A DNA stretch of 64,000 nucleotides from Polyangiaceae bacterium (GTDB lineage Bacteria; Myxococcota_A; Polyangia; Polyangiales; Polyangiaceae), in NCBI GenBank assembly GCA_025353725.1, contig JANXOF010000051.1:124001-188000 (forward strand), given 5' to 3'. Positions 9,815-18,459 of the stretch are shown here, one piece after another (positions within the stretch are counted from its first letter, which is position 1; each line of letters begins with the position of its first letter). Under the pieces are notes generated by a model. That model saw only the letters and a program-made list of their open reading frames with translations, was not told where the DNA came from and made no database searches. The position numbers were made by a program, and so were the translations under genes.

Positions 9815-9831
9815 CGGCTGGACGGTCGGCT

Positions 9832-12378
9832 CTAGACGGACCCGCGGTCGCGAACGAGCGCCATCGAACAGACGGAAGCCAACGCCGCCACTATCGGAGC
9901 GAACATGGGCGGTGCAGCGCCGAAGGCGAGCCCGAGGAGCACGATGCCCTGCGCAGCAGCCCCCAAGAGAGCGGCAACCTTTGCTCGATCTCGCCAAACG
10001 CGCGGAATCGTCAACGCATGAGCGGCATCACGTACGTCGTCCGACGCGAGAGCGACACCCCACTCACGAGTGGTGGCTCCTGCAGCCATCATCACAACGG
10101 CGACGTGAGCGGCCAAAAGCGCGCTTTCATCCGACGACGGATGACCAATGACGGCGACCACGTGTCCCCCCTCTTGGAGCGCGCGAACCTCGTCGCCTCG
10201 ACGACTGGAGAGTATTTCCGGTCGCACGTGCTCGATGGCGAGCGCTTGCGCGATAGTGTCGCACGTATCACGCGCCTCGCCGCTGAGGAAAATAGGTTCA
10301 ATGTGTGCATCGTGCAATCTTTGGATAGCCGCACGCGCACCCGAGCGAAGTGCATCCTGCGAAGCGAGCAACCCGACAATCCGGCCTTCGAGCGCGACAA
10401 GAAGGACGCTGCGGCCCTCGGCCTCGAGCTCACGAATGCGCGCGTCGGCAAGGGCTACGCTAATTTTCTCTTCCAGCAGAAACGCTCGGGTACCGACGGT
10501 GGTAACTGTCCCATCAACGCCGACGGCCACGACTCCACTGCCGTCATACGCGCGCACGATGCGAAGCTTTTCGGCGGCGACGTCGGCGGCAGGGGTTAGC
10601 CGCGAGATCGCTTCAGCGGCAGAATCCTGCGAGCCCGAGAGCGAAGCGGCAGCGATGGCAAGGAGGCGCGCGGCATCGACTCCGTGCGGGCTCGAAGCGC
10701 CGGAGACACGGAGCCCGCTCAGCGGTTCGACGGCCACGATCTCCGGCGCACCGAGCAGAACTGTACCGCGCGAGCAAACGACCGCAACGTCAGCGCGCGC
10801 CGCGGCGTCGAAAGCCGCAGCGTCTCGGTACGTGATGCCACGACGCTGCGCCTCACGAAGTCCAAAGGCGTACGCCATGGAGACGGCCGTGGCGGACGCG
10901 AAGCCCGCGACCGCATAAGCGCCGGCACTTGCAGCAATCACTACGTCTGGCCACGCCTCGTTACCCGCGTACGTGGCTGAACCGACAAGCACTGCCGCGA
11001 GAGGCATGCCTAGCACGAGAACGCGAAGGACCCTCACAACCATCGGCGCGGCGACCGCGACACTCGAACCTGGACCTCCGTGCGGGCGACCCGCACGAAG
11101 CCACGCGCGCTCGTCTCGCGTGGACGTCGCCTCTACAAGAAGGCGGCCGGAGAGCACCGTAGCGCCAGCGACGACCGCATCGCCTTTTCGCTTCTCGAGC
11201 AAAATCTGCGAATCGAGCCACGGAATCACTTCGGCCTCGAAAGCGATGACGTTCCCGTCGACGCCGAGGACGTCTCCGGCCTCGGCCAAAACTTCATCGC
11301 CCACCTCGACGAAGGCGGCGTCTACCTCGTTCGTTCCCTCCTCGGACGCTACGCGCACCCGGCAGGCAAGCGCGGTCTCGAGACGCCCGTAACCATCGTC
11401 AAACTCGCGAAGCACGCGCCCCACCATGATGTCGACGAGCCAGGTAACCAACGCCGCGACGCCGAGATAGGCGGCGTGCGAAGCGGCGTGCGGCGAGCCT
11501 TGAGCGTGGGAGAGCGAGGCGCCGACCGCGCCCAGCGCGACGGGAGCCAAGAGCACCCAGCGCGCGGGCTCACCGGGTTCACGCGCTCGGATCATCCCAT
11601 GCAGTCCGAGACTCAGCGCGGCGGCGAACGCCAGCGGCAACCGGAGCGCGGAGCCCGCAGCTTCGCCTGCGAGTGGGATGACGGCCGCAAGGCATCCGCA
11701 AGCGATACCCGCGGCGGGCAGCACGCGCTTCGCCTGCGCGAGGCGCCTTTGCAGGAGCTGCGATGCGTGGAGGTCTAGCTGCCGCGTCGTGCCGTTGAGC
11801 ACCGGCGCCTCAACGTCCTCGACATGCGGAGACAACGCACGCTCCGCAGCGAGAGCCCGTGAACGAAGCGTCGGTGGCGAGAGCGTCGTCACCCCGACCT
11901 CGGTCACCTCGAGCGGTGGCGAGGCTTGAGACCGAGCGCGCTGGGTCTCAGCGCGAGACGACACGCCATGCGGAGCCACAACGCGAGCGAGAGACGCCGG
12001 GAGCGAGTCACTCGAAACCCCAACGGGGGTCGCTAGCGCGTCAAAGGGTATGTCGACCGTTTTGTTTTCCGGGTCAGAAACAACGGGCGACGGATCAAGT
12101 CGACGGGAAATCGACGACCCCTCCGGGAGAAAGCCCGACTCCCGGTTTGGGGCGACCTCTGGCGCCTCCAAGGTCATCGCATCAAGAAACCCACGTCTCG
12201 AGCGCGCATCAACAGACAAAGTCTTGCAAGCGACGCCGCAGAAGTACCGAAATCCGCCTCCTCCTTCGACGATCGCGACATGACCCGCCCGCAACGGGTC
12301 GATGGGCTTCTCGCACCCGGCACACACCGAAATTTCGGCGGACGCTCGAACCGAGGTGATCGAGCGCGAAGGGCTCAT
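9832..12378 (-). CDS. P1B-type ATPase homologue lacking the catalytic motifs (pseudo-ATPase)
   Basis: This 848-residue membrane protein keeps the layout of a heavy-metal P-type ATPase but not its chemistry. The N-terminus has a CxxC...CGVAC cluster (Cys19, 22, 47, 51), possibly metal-binding, then about 150 low-complexity residues. Membrane helices fall near 220-320, 445-500 and 800-840. The actuator-domain region (355-420) aligns, but the usual DESMLTGES segment reads WLDSQILLEK. In the membrane, CPC aligns with AGF (491-493). The DKTGT phosphorylation motif reads CSRGT (535-539), so the phosphorylated Asp is Cys535. The MLTGDN motif reads FLSGEA and GDGINDAP reads GHPSSDES. All losses are in one open frame without stops, so it is a diverged protein and not a pseudogene. 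A transport role is unlikely; sensing or scaffolding is possible. Confidence 0.83.
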   Translation of the reverse strand: MSPSRSITSVRASAEISVCAGCEKPIDPLRAGHVAIVEGGGGFRYFCGVACKTLSVDARSRRGFLDAMTLEAPEVAPNRESGFLPEGSSISRRLDPSPVVSDPENKTVDIPFDALATPVGVSSDSLPASLARVVAPHGVSSRAETQRARSQASPPLEVTEVGVTTLSPPTLRSRALAAERALSPHVEDVEAPVLNGTTRQLDLHASQLLQRRLAQAKRVLPAAGIACGCLAAVIPLAGEAAGSALRLPLAFAAALSLGLHGMIRAREPGEPARWVLLAPVALGAVGASLSHAQGSPHAASHAAYLGVAALVTWLVDIMVGRVLREFDDGYGRLETALACRVRVASEEGTNEVDAAFVEVGDEVLAEAGDVLGVDGNVIAFEAEVIPWLDSQILLEKRKGDAVVAGATVLSGRLLVEATSTRDERAWLRAGRPHGGPGSSVAVAAPMVVRVLRVLVLGMPLAAVLVGSATYAGNEAWPDVVIAASAGAYAVAGFASATAVSMAYAFGLREAQRRGITYRDAAAFDAAARADVAVVCSRGTVLLGAPEIVAVEPLSGLRVSGASSPHGVDAARLLAIAAASLSGSQDSAAEAISRLTPAADVAAEKLRIVRAYDGSGVVAVGVDGTVTTVGTRAFLLEEKISVALADARIRELEAEGRSVLLVALEGRIVGLLASQDALRSGARAAIQRLHDAHIEPIFLSGEARDTCDTIAQALAIEHVRPEILSSRRGDEVRALQEGGHVVAVIGHPSSDESALLAAHVAVVMMAAGATTREWGVALASDDVRDAAHALTIPRVWRDRAKVAALLGAAAQGIVLLGLAFGAAPPMFAPIVAALASVCSMALVRDRGSV

Positions 12379-12436
12379 GGGCCGTGGGCGTGGCCCTCAC
12401 GCCGCGCCGTGTCAAGTGAACGCGCGAAGAAACGTT

Positions 12437-13648
12437 TTACTTGGCGTTCTCTGCAACTTCGACGAGCACCTTGCGCACCGCGGCAACGCCCTCGGCAAGT
12501 TCGCTCTCACGAACCACCAACGGGGGCGAGAACCGCAAGACGCGCTCGCCGGCCGCTGTAAGCAGCACCCCCGCATCGGCAAGCTTTGGCAGAACGTCGC
12601 GAGCGACGAAACCGGGCTTCAAAACAAGGCCGCGCAACAGCCCTTCGCCCCGCTCACTTTCGCAGACCGTCGGAAGGTCTTTCGCGACACTTCCGAGCAT
12701 CGCAGACAGCCTTTCTCCATTGGCCTTCGCGGCAGACACAAGGCCTTCTTCATCAAGAATCGAGAGGACCGACCTCGCCGCCGCGCTTGCGAGTGGGTTT
12801 CCGCCGTACGTTGAACCGTGCGTCCCGGGGGGAAGAGCGGTAGCAAGCGCCTCCGTGGTCAACATGGCGCCGATCGGGAAACCACCGCCAAGGCCCTTCG
12901 CGAGCGACACCGCGTCGGGCTTTGCGCCCGTATCTTGAAATCCAAACCACCGACCAAGGCGGCCCATCCCGGTCTGCACTTCATCGAGCAAGAGAAGCGC
13001 GCCGTGCTGGTCGCACGCGCCGCGCAGCCCGGCGAGGAAACCGGCGGGCGCCGGTAGCACGCCGCCCTCCCCTTGCACGGGTTCGACGATAATCGCCGCT
13101 ACATCCCGGCCCATATGGGCGTTCACGGCTTCAAGATCACCGTACGCCACGTGAACGACCCCCTCGACGGCGCCAAAACCTTCTCGGTACTTTGGTGTCC
13201 CGGTCATCGAGAGCGCTCCCATGGTTCGCCCATGAAAAGCATTGTGGAACGCTATGATTTTGGTTCTCGTTTCGCCCCGCGCGTACGCGTAACGGCGCGC
13301 GAGTTTGAAAAGCGCCTCGTTCGCTTCAGCTCCGGAGCTGCAGAACATCGCGCGGTCCATCCCGCTACGCGCGCAGAGCTCCGCGGCAAGGAGGATGTTC
13401 TCCTCGTTGAAAAAGTAGTTTGATACGTGGGTTAGTTTGGCGGCCTGGTCAGCTATCGCCTTTACGTGACGAGGATGCGCGTGCCCGACGGAGCACACGG
13501 CGACGCCGGCGGCGAGGTCAAGCCAGCGCCGACCGTCCACGTCGAAAAGCTCGCAGCCCCTTCCGCGCGAAAACACAATCGGAGCGGGTTTGTAGTTGGG
13601 GTAAAGGCGCCTCGATGCGGTGGCAAGTAGCCCTGCGCTCTTAGACAT
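12437..13648 (-). CDS. argD: Acetylornithine/class-III aminotransferase
   Basis: This 403-residue PLP enzyme of aminotransferase class III most resembles N-acetylornithine aminotransferase of arginine synthesis. Seen are the PLP-phosphate region FCSSGAEANEALFKLAR, the aromatic motif YAYARGETRTKIIAF, the Asp of LLLLDEVQTGMGRLG, and the Schiff-base lysine in SLAKGLGGGFPIG. Length and the EVQTGMGR motif fit ArgD or succinylornithine transaminase; ornithine or GABA aminotransferases are less likely. No other arginine gene is nearby, so the substrate is inferred from family likeness. It lies 51 bases after the HAD gene and 58 bases before the P-type ATPase-like gene on the same strand. Confidence 0.87.
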   Translation of the reverse strand: MSKSAGLLATASRRLYPNYKPAPIVFSRGRGCELFDVDGRRWLDLAAGVAVCSVGHAHPRHVKAIADQAAKLTHVSNYFFNEENILLAAELCARSGMDRAMFCSSGAEANEALFKLARRYAYARGETRTKIIAFHNAFHGRTMGALSMTGTPKYREGFGAVEGVVHVAYGDLEAVNAHMGRDVAAIIVEPVQGEGGVLPAPAGFLAGLRGACDQHGALLLLDEVQTGMGRLGRWFGFQDTGAKPDAVSLAKGLGGGFPIGAMLTTEALATALPPGTHGSTYGGNPLASAAARSVLSILDEEGLVSAAKANGERLSAMLGSVAKDLPTVCESERGEGLLRGLVLKPGFVARDVLPKLADAGVLLTAAGERVLRFSPPLVVRESELAEGVAAVRKVLVEVAENAK

Positions 13649-13699
13649 GGTGCTCTCGAACGTTACTCGTTCGTCGGCGCTCCGCGAGGGCCAAAAGAG

Positions 13700-14488
13700 C
13701 TACCACCGCGAGGCGAGGATGGCTCTGGCAATTTCGGCAAAGCCAGCTCCTCGCTTCGACGGCGCGACCCACCGCGGCGGCACACTCAAAACCCGGGCAT
13801 AGGCGCGTACGTTTTGGACCCCGAAAGTGGTACGAAACGCCGCAAAGCATGCGGCATCGTTCCCGCTGTCGCCGACGAACGCCCAGCGATGCAGCGCGGC
13901 CCCCGCGTCGTCTCCGAAGTGCGAACGAACGAAGCGTATCGCGCCGCTTGCCTTGTCGTCGCTCTCGAACGTTGCATGAACATGGACCGAAGAGCGCGTC
14001 GTCCGGGCCCCCTCGGCAAGAATGAGACGCGTGAGCTCCGCCACGTCTTTCGCGTCTACACGCTGGCGCTCCGCAACATCCCACGCCGCGTCGCAGCGGC
14101 GCGCCCGAGCGTCATCGGCAAGTTTGATCGAAGGCATGACGCGCGCGACGGTCCGAACGAGCTCGTCGAGGCGCGCCGTGCGCGCGGTCACTTCGGCTTC
14201 GCTGCCGGAAACGGAGACAGCCACCCCTTTTCCTTCGCGCACGACGTGAACCGCGCCGTTCTCGGTGACGGCTCCGTCGATCGGCCACTGACGGACGATC
14301 ACCTCACCCCAACCACTCGGCCGGCCCGTGACTGCGACGAGTCGAAGCCCCGCCTCGTGGAGAGCCCAAAGCGCCTTATAAGCCTCACGCGTCAAAACGC
14401 CGTGCGAAAGCACCGTATCGTCGAGATCAAACAACACGCCAACGATGCCTTGCGCCTCGGCAGAAGGCAGCATCGCGAGGTCTCTCAT
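13700..14488 (-). CDS. HAD-superfamily (subclass IIB) phosphatase
   Basis: This 262-residue cytoplasmic hydrolase has HAD motif I FDLDDTVLS with the nucleophilic Asp, motif II VAVTGRPSGW, and motif III/IV FVGDSGNDAACFAAF. The GDSGNDAACF form and a cap inserted after motif II match the Cof/MPGP subgroup that acts on sugar phosphates. The start ATG overlaps the stop of the upstream methyltransferase gene (ATGA), so the two are coupled. The substrate is not evident. Mannosyl-3-phosphoglycerate phosphatase is one candidate by likeness, but no partner synthase is present. Confidence 0.87.
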   Translation of the reverse strand: MRDLAMLPSAEAQGIVGVLFDLDDTVLSHGVLTREAYKALWALHEAGLRLVAVTGRPSGWGEVIVRQWPIDGAVTENGAVHVVREGKGVAVSVSGSEAEVTARTARLDELVRTVARVMPSIKLADDARARRCDAAWDVAERQRVDAKDVAELTRLILAEGARTTRSSVHVHATFESDDKASGAIRFVRSHFGDDAGAALHRWAFVGDSGNDAACFAAFRTTFGVQNVRAYARVLSVPPRWVAPSKRGAGFAEIARAILASRW

Positions 14489-15669
14489 CGTGGCTCGACC
14501 CGCGCGATCACGGCTTTCAGGTAGAGGCCCTCCGAGAACGCTGCAGGCACCGGATGATCGGGCCCTTGAAAGGCACGCTCCACGATGGTGGCTTGGACAT
14601 TGGCGCGGACGGCGCCCGTCGCAAGCGCCCGCGTAAGCGCGAAGAGATCAACGGCGCCCGAGCAGGAACACAAGACGATGAGCCCGTTCGGCTTCGTCGC
14701 TCTACAACCCAATTCCGCGAGCTTTGCGTACATCACGAGCGCCTGGTCGCGCGCTCCCCGCGTGGGCGCGAGGCGCGGCGGATCGACCACCGTAAGGTCG
14801 AACGTTCCCGCAGCCTCCTGCATGAAGCGACGCGCGTCGCCGCGTTGGTATCGCACGAGAGTGTCGAACCCGTTCAGCTTGGCTTGCGCGGCCCCAACCT
14901 CAACCGCAACGGCGCTCTCATCGACACAAATGACCTCACTCGCCCCGCCGCGCGCGGCCGCGAGGCCGAATGCACCAATGTATGAGTATGCGTCGAGTAC
15001 GCGTTTTCCCGACGCGAGCGCTTCCACGCGACCGCGGAGTTCTCGCTGGTCGAAGTAAAATCCGGTTTTCTGCCCGACGTCACTCGGAAGCGCCCAAGCG
15101 ATACCGCGCTCTTTGAACGTCATCGACGTCGGCGCCGTACCGAAAACGACCCCTTTACCCTCGGTAAACCCTTCGATTTTCGCCGCTCCCGCCGGCGTGC
15201 GGTCGAGAATGGCGCGGGGATGGAAGACGTCCGCGAGCGCTTCAAAGATCATCGCCTCGCGAGCCTTCATGCCGAAAGTGAGGAGCTGAACGACCAGCAC
15301 ATCCTCGAACCGGTCGACGATAAGCCCGGGAAGCCCATCGCCTTCGGCGTGAACGACGCGGTAACCTGTCGTGTCTGGCGACGTACCCAGGCCGAGCTGA
15401 TGACGCGCCGCGAGCGCGCGCTCGAACTTCGAGCGAAAGAGGGCCGCGTCGATAGGCGTCGCCTCGTCGCGAACGAGAATTCGCACGGGAATCGCGGACC
15501 CTTGCGAGTAGAAGCCTCGGCCGAGAAAATTCCCTCGCGGGTCAACGACATGCACCTCATCGCCGCGGGTCACCCCGCCTTCAATCCGGTCGACCGCTTG
15601 CGCGTAAACCCACGGATGACCCGCCCAAACGGGCTGAACATGACCTGATTTCAGCCGAACACTCGCCAC
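14485..15669 (-). CDS. rlmI: Class I rRNA m5C methyltransferase, RlmI type
   Basis: This 394-residue SAM-dependent enzyme is expected to methylate a cytosine of 23S rRNA (C1962 in E. coli RlmI). The N-terminal PUA domain covers about 1-75 (KSGHVQPVWAGHPWVYAQAV, GRGFYS). The central domain is typical of the family, and the C-terminal Rossmann domain has motif I DAYSYIGAFGLAAARGG, VICVDES for the SAM ribose, VVDPPRLAP (motif IV) and CSCSGAV with the catalytic Cys. The start is GTG at 15669. It opens the long minus-strand series and its stop overlaps the next gene. The 345 bases upstream probably hold its promoter, but I could not place one. Confidence 0.92.
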   Translation of the reverse strand: MASVRLKSGHVQPVWAGHPWVYAQAVDRIEGGVTRGDEVHVVDPRGNFLGRGFYSQGSAIPVRILVRDEATPIDAALFRSKFERALAARHQLGLGTSPDTTGYRVVHAEGDGLPGLIVDRFEDVLVVQLLTFGMKAREAMIFEALADVFHPRAILDRTPAGAAKIEGFTEGKGVVFGTAPTSMTFKERGIAWALPSDVGQKTGFYFDQRELRGRVEALASGKRVLDAYSYIGAFGLAAARGGASEVICVDESAVAVEVGAAQAKLNGFDTLVRYQRGDARRFMQEAAGTFDLTVVDPPRLAPTRGARDQALVMYAKLAELGCRATKPNGLIVLCSCSGAVDLFALTRALATGAVRANVQATIVERAFQGPDHPVPAAFSEGLYLKAVIARVEPR

Positions 15670-16015
15670 GCAGAGCCTCTTACACGAGCGACGCTCCGAG
15701 CACGAGTAGGGACGCTACCTCGGCTCAAGGGCTGGCTTATTGGTGCGCAGACGGATCGATAGCTCGAGGGACTCGGCAGGAAGATTGCGCTCTGCGAAGC
15801 GACCGCAGCGTGAACTGCCGGACACAGTAAAGACGATGAGTGCGTCGGCAGTCTGCCTAACCCTGCTGAACTGAGCGCGTTCGAGCCTCTGTTCACCGTG
15901 GCACTCAGGTTGCTTTCAGGGCATTCTGACGAGGCTGGACCGGGTCTCCAACCGGCCTGCTCGTTCAAGACTTCGCGTGAGATTTCGCACCGAAAACAGC
16001 GAGGCAGGGTTCTAA
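15670..16015. other. Intergenic region between divergent genes
   Basis: About 346 bases separate the start of the rlmI-type gene (minus) from the start of the outer-membrane barrel gene (plus). I see no convincing reading frame, tRNA or strong hairpin. It should hold promoters for both directions, but no clear pair of -35/-10 boxes stands out. Confidence 0.6.
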
Positions 16016-16987
16016 ATGAGTCGCATCGTTCGCGTTCGCACCTCGTCAAGTTCTCACGGTTTTTCGAGCCCTCGTCTCGGGAGCCGTATCCAGGCGTTCC
16101 CCCGTGCTCGCGTCAGCGCTGGCGACACTGGCGGCCTGCGAGTCCGTCCAGGATCTGGCTCGAGGGGGTGGTGGCTTGGACTCGCGGCACTTGCGGTCTT
16201 CACGGCGTCCCCCAGCGCCGCGCGCGCCGACGACGGCAAGGAATGCCCTCCCGGCAGCTGGTTCTGCGGAGATGCCTCGCCGCCGGCGACGGGGGCGAAC
16301 AAGGAACTTCAGCCCCTTCCCGCTTCGGGAGGAGCCACCGAGACTAAGCCCGCACCGGCTCCCCCCCCGGTCGTGGTCTACCAGCCACCGCCGTCGACGG
16401 TCATCGTTCCACCGCACGAGGCTCCCCCTCCGTATTACTATGTACCGCGCCAACCGCCGCGTAAGCAGGAATGGGGACTAAACCTCCACGTCGGTGGCCT
16501 CGTCCTCGGTAAAGGACGAGATGACAATGCGGGAATGGCTCTCGTAGGCCTCGGCCTTCGCTTCCGGCCCCTTCCCGCCTTAGCCCTGGAGGTCGACCTC
16601 GATGTCGCAGGCGGCCGCGACTACAACGGATTTCGGCGCAGAGAAACTGCACTCGGCTTCAACGGACTCCTCTTTCTAAACCCACGAGACCGCGCCCAAG
16701 TCTACTTCTTGGCCGGCTTCGGTTGGGCAGGCGCGACGGCGATCGACGACCGTTCCGGCTACGACTTGGCAGAGTACCATTACGGATACTTCGGAGGTAC
16801 GGCCGGGATCGGACTCGAATTCCGTCTCTCCAAACTTGTCGCCCTCAACTTCGACGTTCGCGGGTTTGTCCGCGGCCGCGTCGATGAACGCAAGCGCGAC
16901 TACCCCGAGTTCGTCTCAACGGACGGTCGGACGAGCAACACTTCTGGCGGTGGGCTGTTGCAGGGCGGGCTCACCTTTTATTGGTGA
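16016..16987 (+). CDS. Outer-membrane beta-barrel protein
   Basis: This 323-residue exported protein has a long basic N-terminus and then the hydrophobic stretch WWLGLAALAVFTA ending in SAARADDGK, a likely signal-peptidase site near residue 70. A Pro-rich linker (PPPVVVYQPPPSTV) leads to about 180 residues of alternating beta strands (WGLNLHVGGLVLG, MALVGLGLRFRPLPALALEV, VYFLAGFGW) and the terminal aromatic FYW, which is typical of outer-membrane barrels recognised by BAM. No specific function is visible. ATG 16016 follows a purine-rich gaggcaggg; no later ATG, GTG or TTG precedes the signal stretch. It converges on the HU gene. Confidence 0.82.
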   Translation: MSRIVRVRTSSSSHGFSSPRLGSRIQAFPRARVSAGDTGGLRVRPGSGSRGWWLGLAALAVFTASPSAARADDGKECPPGSWFCGDASPPATGANKELQPLPASGGATETKPAPAPPPVVVYQPPPSTVIVPPHEAPPPYYYVPRQPPRKQEWGLNLHVGGLVLGKGRDDNAGMALVGLGLRFRPLPALALEVDLDVAGGRDYNGFRRRETALGFNGLLFLNPRDRAQVYFLAGFGWAGATAIDDRSGYDLAEYHYGYFGGTAGIGLEFRLSKLVALNFDVRGFVRGRVDERKRDYPEFVSTDGRTSNTSGGGLLQGGLTFYW

Positions 16988-17077
16988 GTCAGCGCATCGA
17001 GACCTAGAGGCCTAGAGACCCCGCGCCCCCCCAACGCGTAGCACTCGGCTCGCCGGCTGCGGCCTAGTCTACAAAAC

Positions 17078-17118
17078 GACACACGCGCTGTTTCCCTTCG
17101 GACAACAGCGCGTGTGTC
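17078..17118 (-). terminator. Perfect 15-bp hairpin terminator of the HU gene
   Basis: The arms gacacacgcgctgtt (17078-17092) and aacagcgcgtgtgtc (17104-17118) are perfectly complementary with an 11-base loop. Read on the minus strand, the stem is followed by gttttgt, a short U-tract, and it begins 43 bases after the HU stop. On the plus strand no U-tract follows, so it mainly serves the HU gene, although the stem could also stop read-through from the barrel gene. Confidence 0.88.
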
Positions 17119-17161
17119 ATCGACAGTGGGCCGAGGGTTGACCCTCGCGCCACTCACGGAG

Positions 17162-17476
17162 TCACTGAATCAAGTCTTTGAGCGCCTTCAGGGCTGTGGC
17201 TCGGACCTTCTTCGAGGCGGGCTTCGCCGGGAAGTTTTGCATTTGGCCCGTAAAAGGATTTCGTCGCTCCCCCGCCGGGATCGCCTTCTTCTTCACGGTC
17301 TTCAGCTTCAGGAGGCCTGGAATCACGAACTCGCCCGGGCCACGGGGTCCAAGCTGCTTCTTGATCAGATCGGTAAGCCCCTCGAACACCTTCCCGACAC
17401 TCTTCTTGTCGAGCTCGCTGTATTGGGCAATGTCCGAGATTACTTGAGCCTTCGTCATGCGCTTAGCAGCAGCCAT
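17162..17476 (-). CDS. HU/IHF-family nucleoid protein
   Basis: This 104-residue DNA-bending protein has the N-terminal helices MTKAQVISDIAQYSELDKKSVGKVF, which match the HU dimerisation region. The beta arm carries RRNPFTGQM, the HU signature with the intercalating Pro, and the C-terminal helix is ATALKALKDLI. The core IPGLLKLKTVKKKAIPAGER differs from the usual IGFGTFEVR, placing it in a divergent HU branch and not with the canonical HupB. The start is supported by aggag nine bases before the ATG at 17476. It is monocistronic, with a long upstream region and a perfect hairpin terminator. Confidence 0.92.
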   Translation of the reverse strand: MAAAKRMTKAQVISDIAQYSELDKKSVGKVFEGLTDLIKKQLGPRGPGEFVIPGLLKLKTVKKKAIPAGERRNPFTGQMQNFPAKPASKKVRATALKALKDLIQ

Positions 17477-17874
17477 TTGAGTATTCTCCTATCAAACTTT
17501 GCGAGCTCACGTCGTTTACCGCGAAGAGTCGCGATCGACCGATGTTGAGCCACGCGTGTGTCGGCGATTCACGTGTCGCATTCGCACCCGCTCGTTTCGC
17601 TAAGCCAAAAGCTAAAGCAAGTACGACTAGTGGGTGCGGACACGTCATAGAGTCCGTATGAGTCCGTATGAGCAGGCCCGAGTTTTCAGGCTCGAAACCG
17701 CTTCATAAACTAAGGGCTAACATCGGCTGTTCCATCCCGGCAAGGGAAAAACACGGCTCGATCGCGCTTTTCAGCCTTTTGTGCCGCGCGTTTAGGTGCC
17801 CTCGTGAATGTCACGCGATCGCATGAAGCCGCGATAATCCAAGGGAATTCGAGGTCAAGGACCGCGTAGAAAGC
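17477..17874. other. Intergenic region upstream of the HU gene
   Basis: These 398 bases lie between the stop of ybeY and the start of the HU gene, both on the minus strand. They are AT-richer than the surroundings and should contain the HU promoter, but I cannot choose one -35/-10 pair with confidence. A direct repeat sits near the middle. I saw no tRNA or reading frame. Confidence 0.6.
17651..17670. repeat. Tandem duplication of a 10-mer
   Basis: agtccgtatg occurs twice in direct tandem about 175-195 bases upstream of the HU start. It may be a paired regulator site or chance; nothing else supports a function. Confidence 0.55.
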
Positions 17875-18441
17875 CTAAGGTCGCGCCCGTTTCGGCGGTT
17901 GCCTCTTGAGACTACGCGGCACGACTTTTGACGAGAGCGTTCGCGTTTTTTCTCCTTTCGGAACCAGTGCGGCGGATGCTGCAGTGCACAAACGAGCGGT
18001 CTCCACGCGCATCCGACGGTCCTCGGCGACCGTCCGGTGATCCCAACCCAAAAGGTGAAGGAGCCCATGCGCGAGGAGCATGGTCACCTCGTCAAGGACG
18101 CCGATGCCCCGCTCTTCAGCCTGCTTTCTCGCAGTAGGGACGCTAACGATCACGTCCCCTAGCAGCTCCCCGGCGAGCTCCCCGAATTCACCCTCGTGCA
18201 TAGCAAAGGCGAGGACGTCGGTCGGGCGATCCTTCCCGCGATAGCGCTTGTTGAGCTGGTGTACCACCGCATCGTCCGTGAGAACGAAGGAGACCTCAGA
18301 CGTATCTCTTTCGACAGCGGTCACCATCGCCTTCAAACGACGCATGATTTCTTGACGTTTGATGCCTTGGTGCGGGCCCTTTTGGAGAGTCAATGCAATC
18401 GCCACGTGTCGGCGGGTACCCTTTGCGTCCCGTCGGGTCAA
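17875..18441 (-). CDS. ybeY: Endoribonuclease YbeY (16S rRNA maturation)
   Basis: This 188-residue zinc-dependent single-strand RNase acts in 16S rRNA 3'-end processing and ribosome quality control. The diagnostic motif HGLLHLLGWDH (three zinc-binding His) is present, preceded by RYRGKDRPTDVLAFAM and LLGDVIVS, both family hallmarks. About 35 C-terminal basic residues (PRSLKRQPPKRARP) extend past the usual end. The start at 18441 gives an N-terminus (VAIALTLQKGPHQG) that aligns with other YbeY proteins. The usual neighbour phoH is absent. A glycosyltransferase operon starts 18 bases away on the opposite strand, so the two share a very compact divergent promoter region or one promoter lies inside a gene. 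Confidence 0.95.
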   Translation of the reverse strand: MTRRDAKGTRRHVAIALTLQKGPHQGIKRQEIMRRLKAMVTAVERDTSEVSFVLTDDAVVHQLNKRYRGKDRPTDVLAFAMHEGEFGELAGELLGDVIVSVPTARKQAEERGIGVLDEVTMLLAHGLLHLLGWDHRTVAEDRRMRVETARLCTAASAALVPKGEKTRTLSSKVVPRSLKRQPPKRARP

Positions 18442-18459
18442 CGTGCAACAGTTCGCGTG

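Noticed and set aside
9832-12378. Call as a broken pseudogene of a copper ATPase
   Set aside because: There is no stop or frameshift across 848 codons, and the replaced motifs keep fold-compatible spacing, so a maintained diverged protein is more likely.
17477-17874. Possible tRNA or small RNA upstream of the HU gene
   Set aside because: I found no cloverleaf with a proper acceptor stem and T-loop; the sequence is better explained as promoter and spacer.
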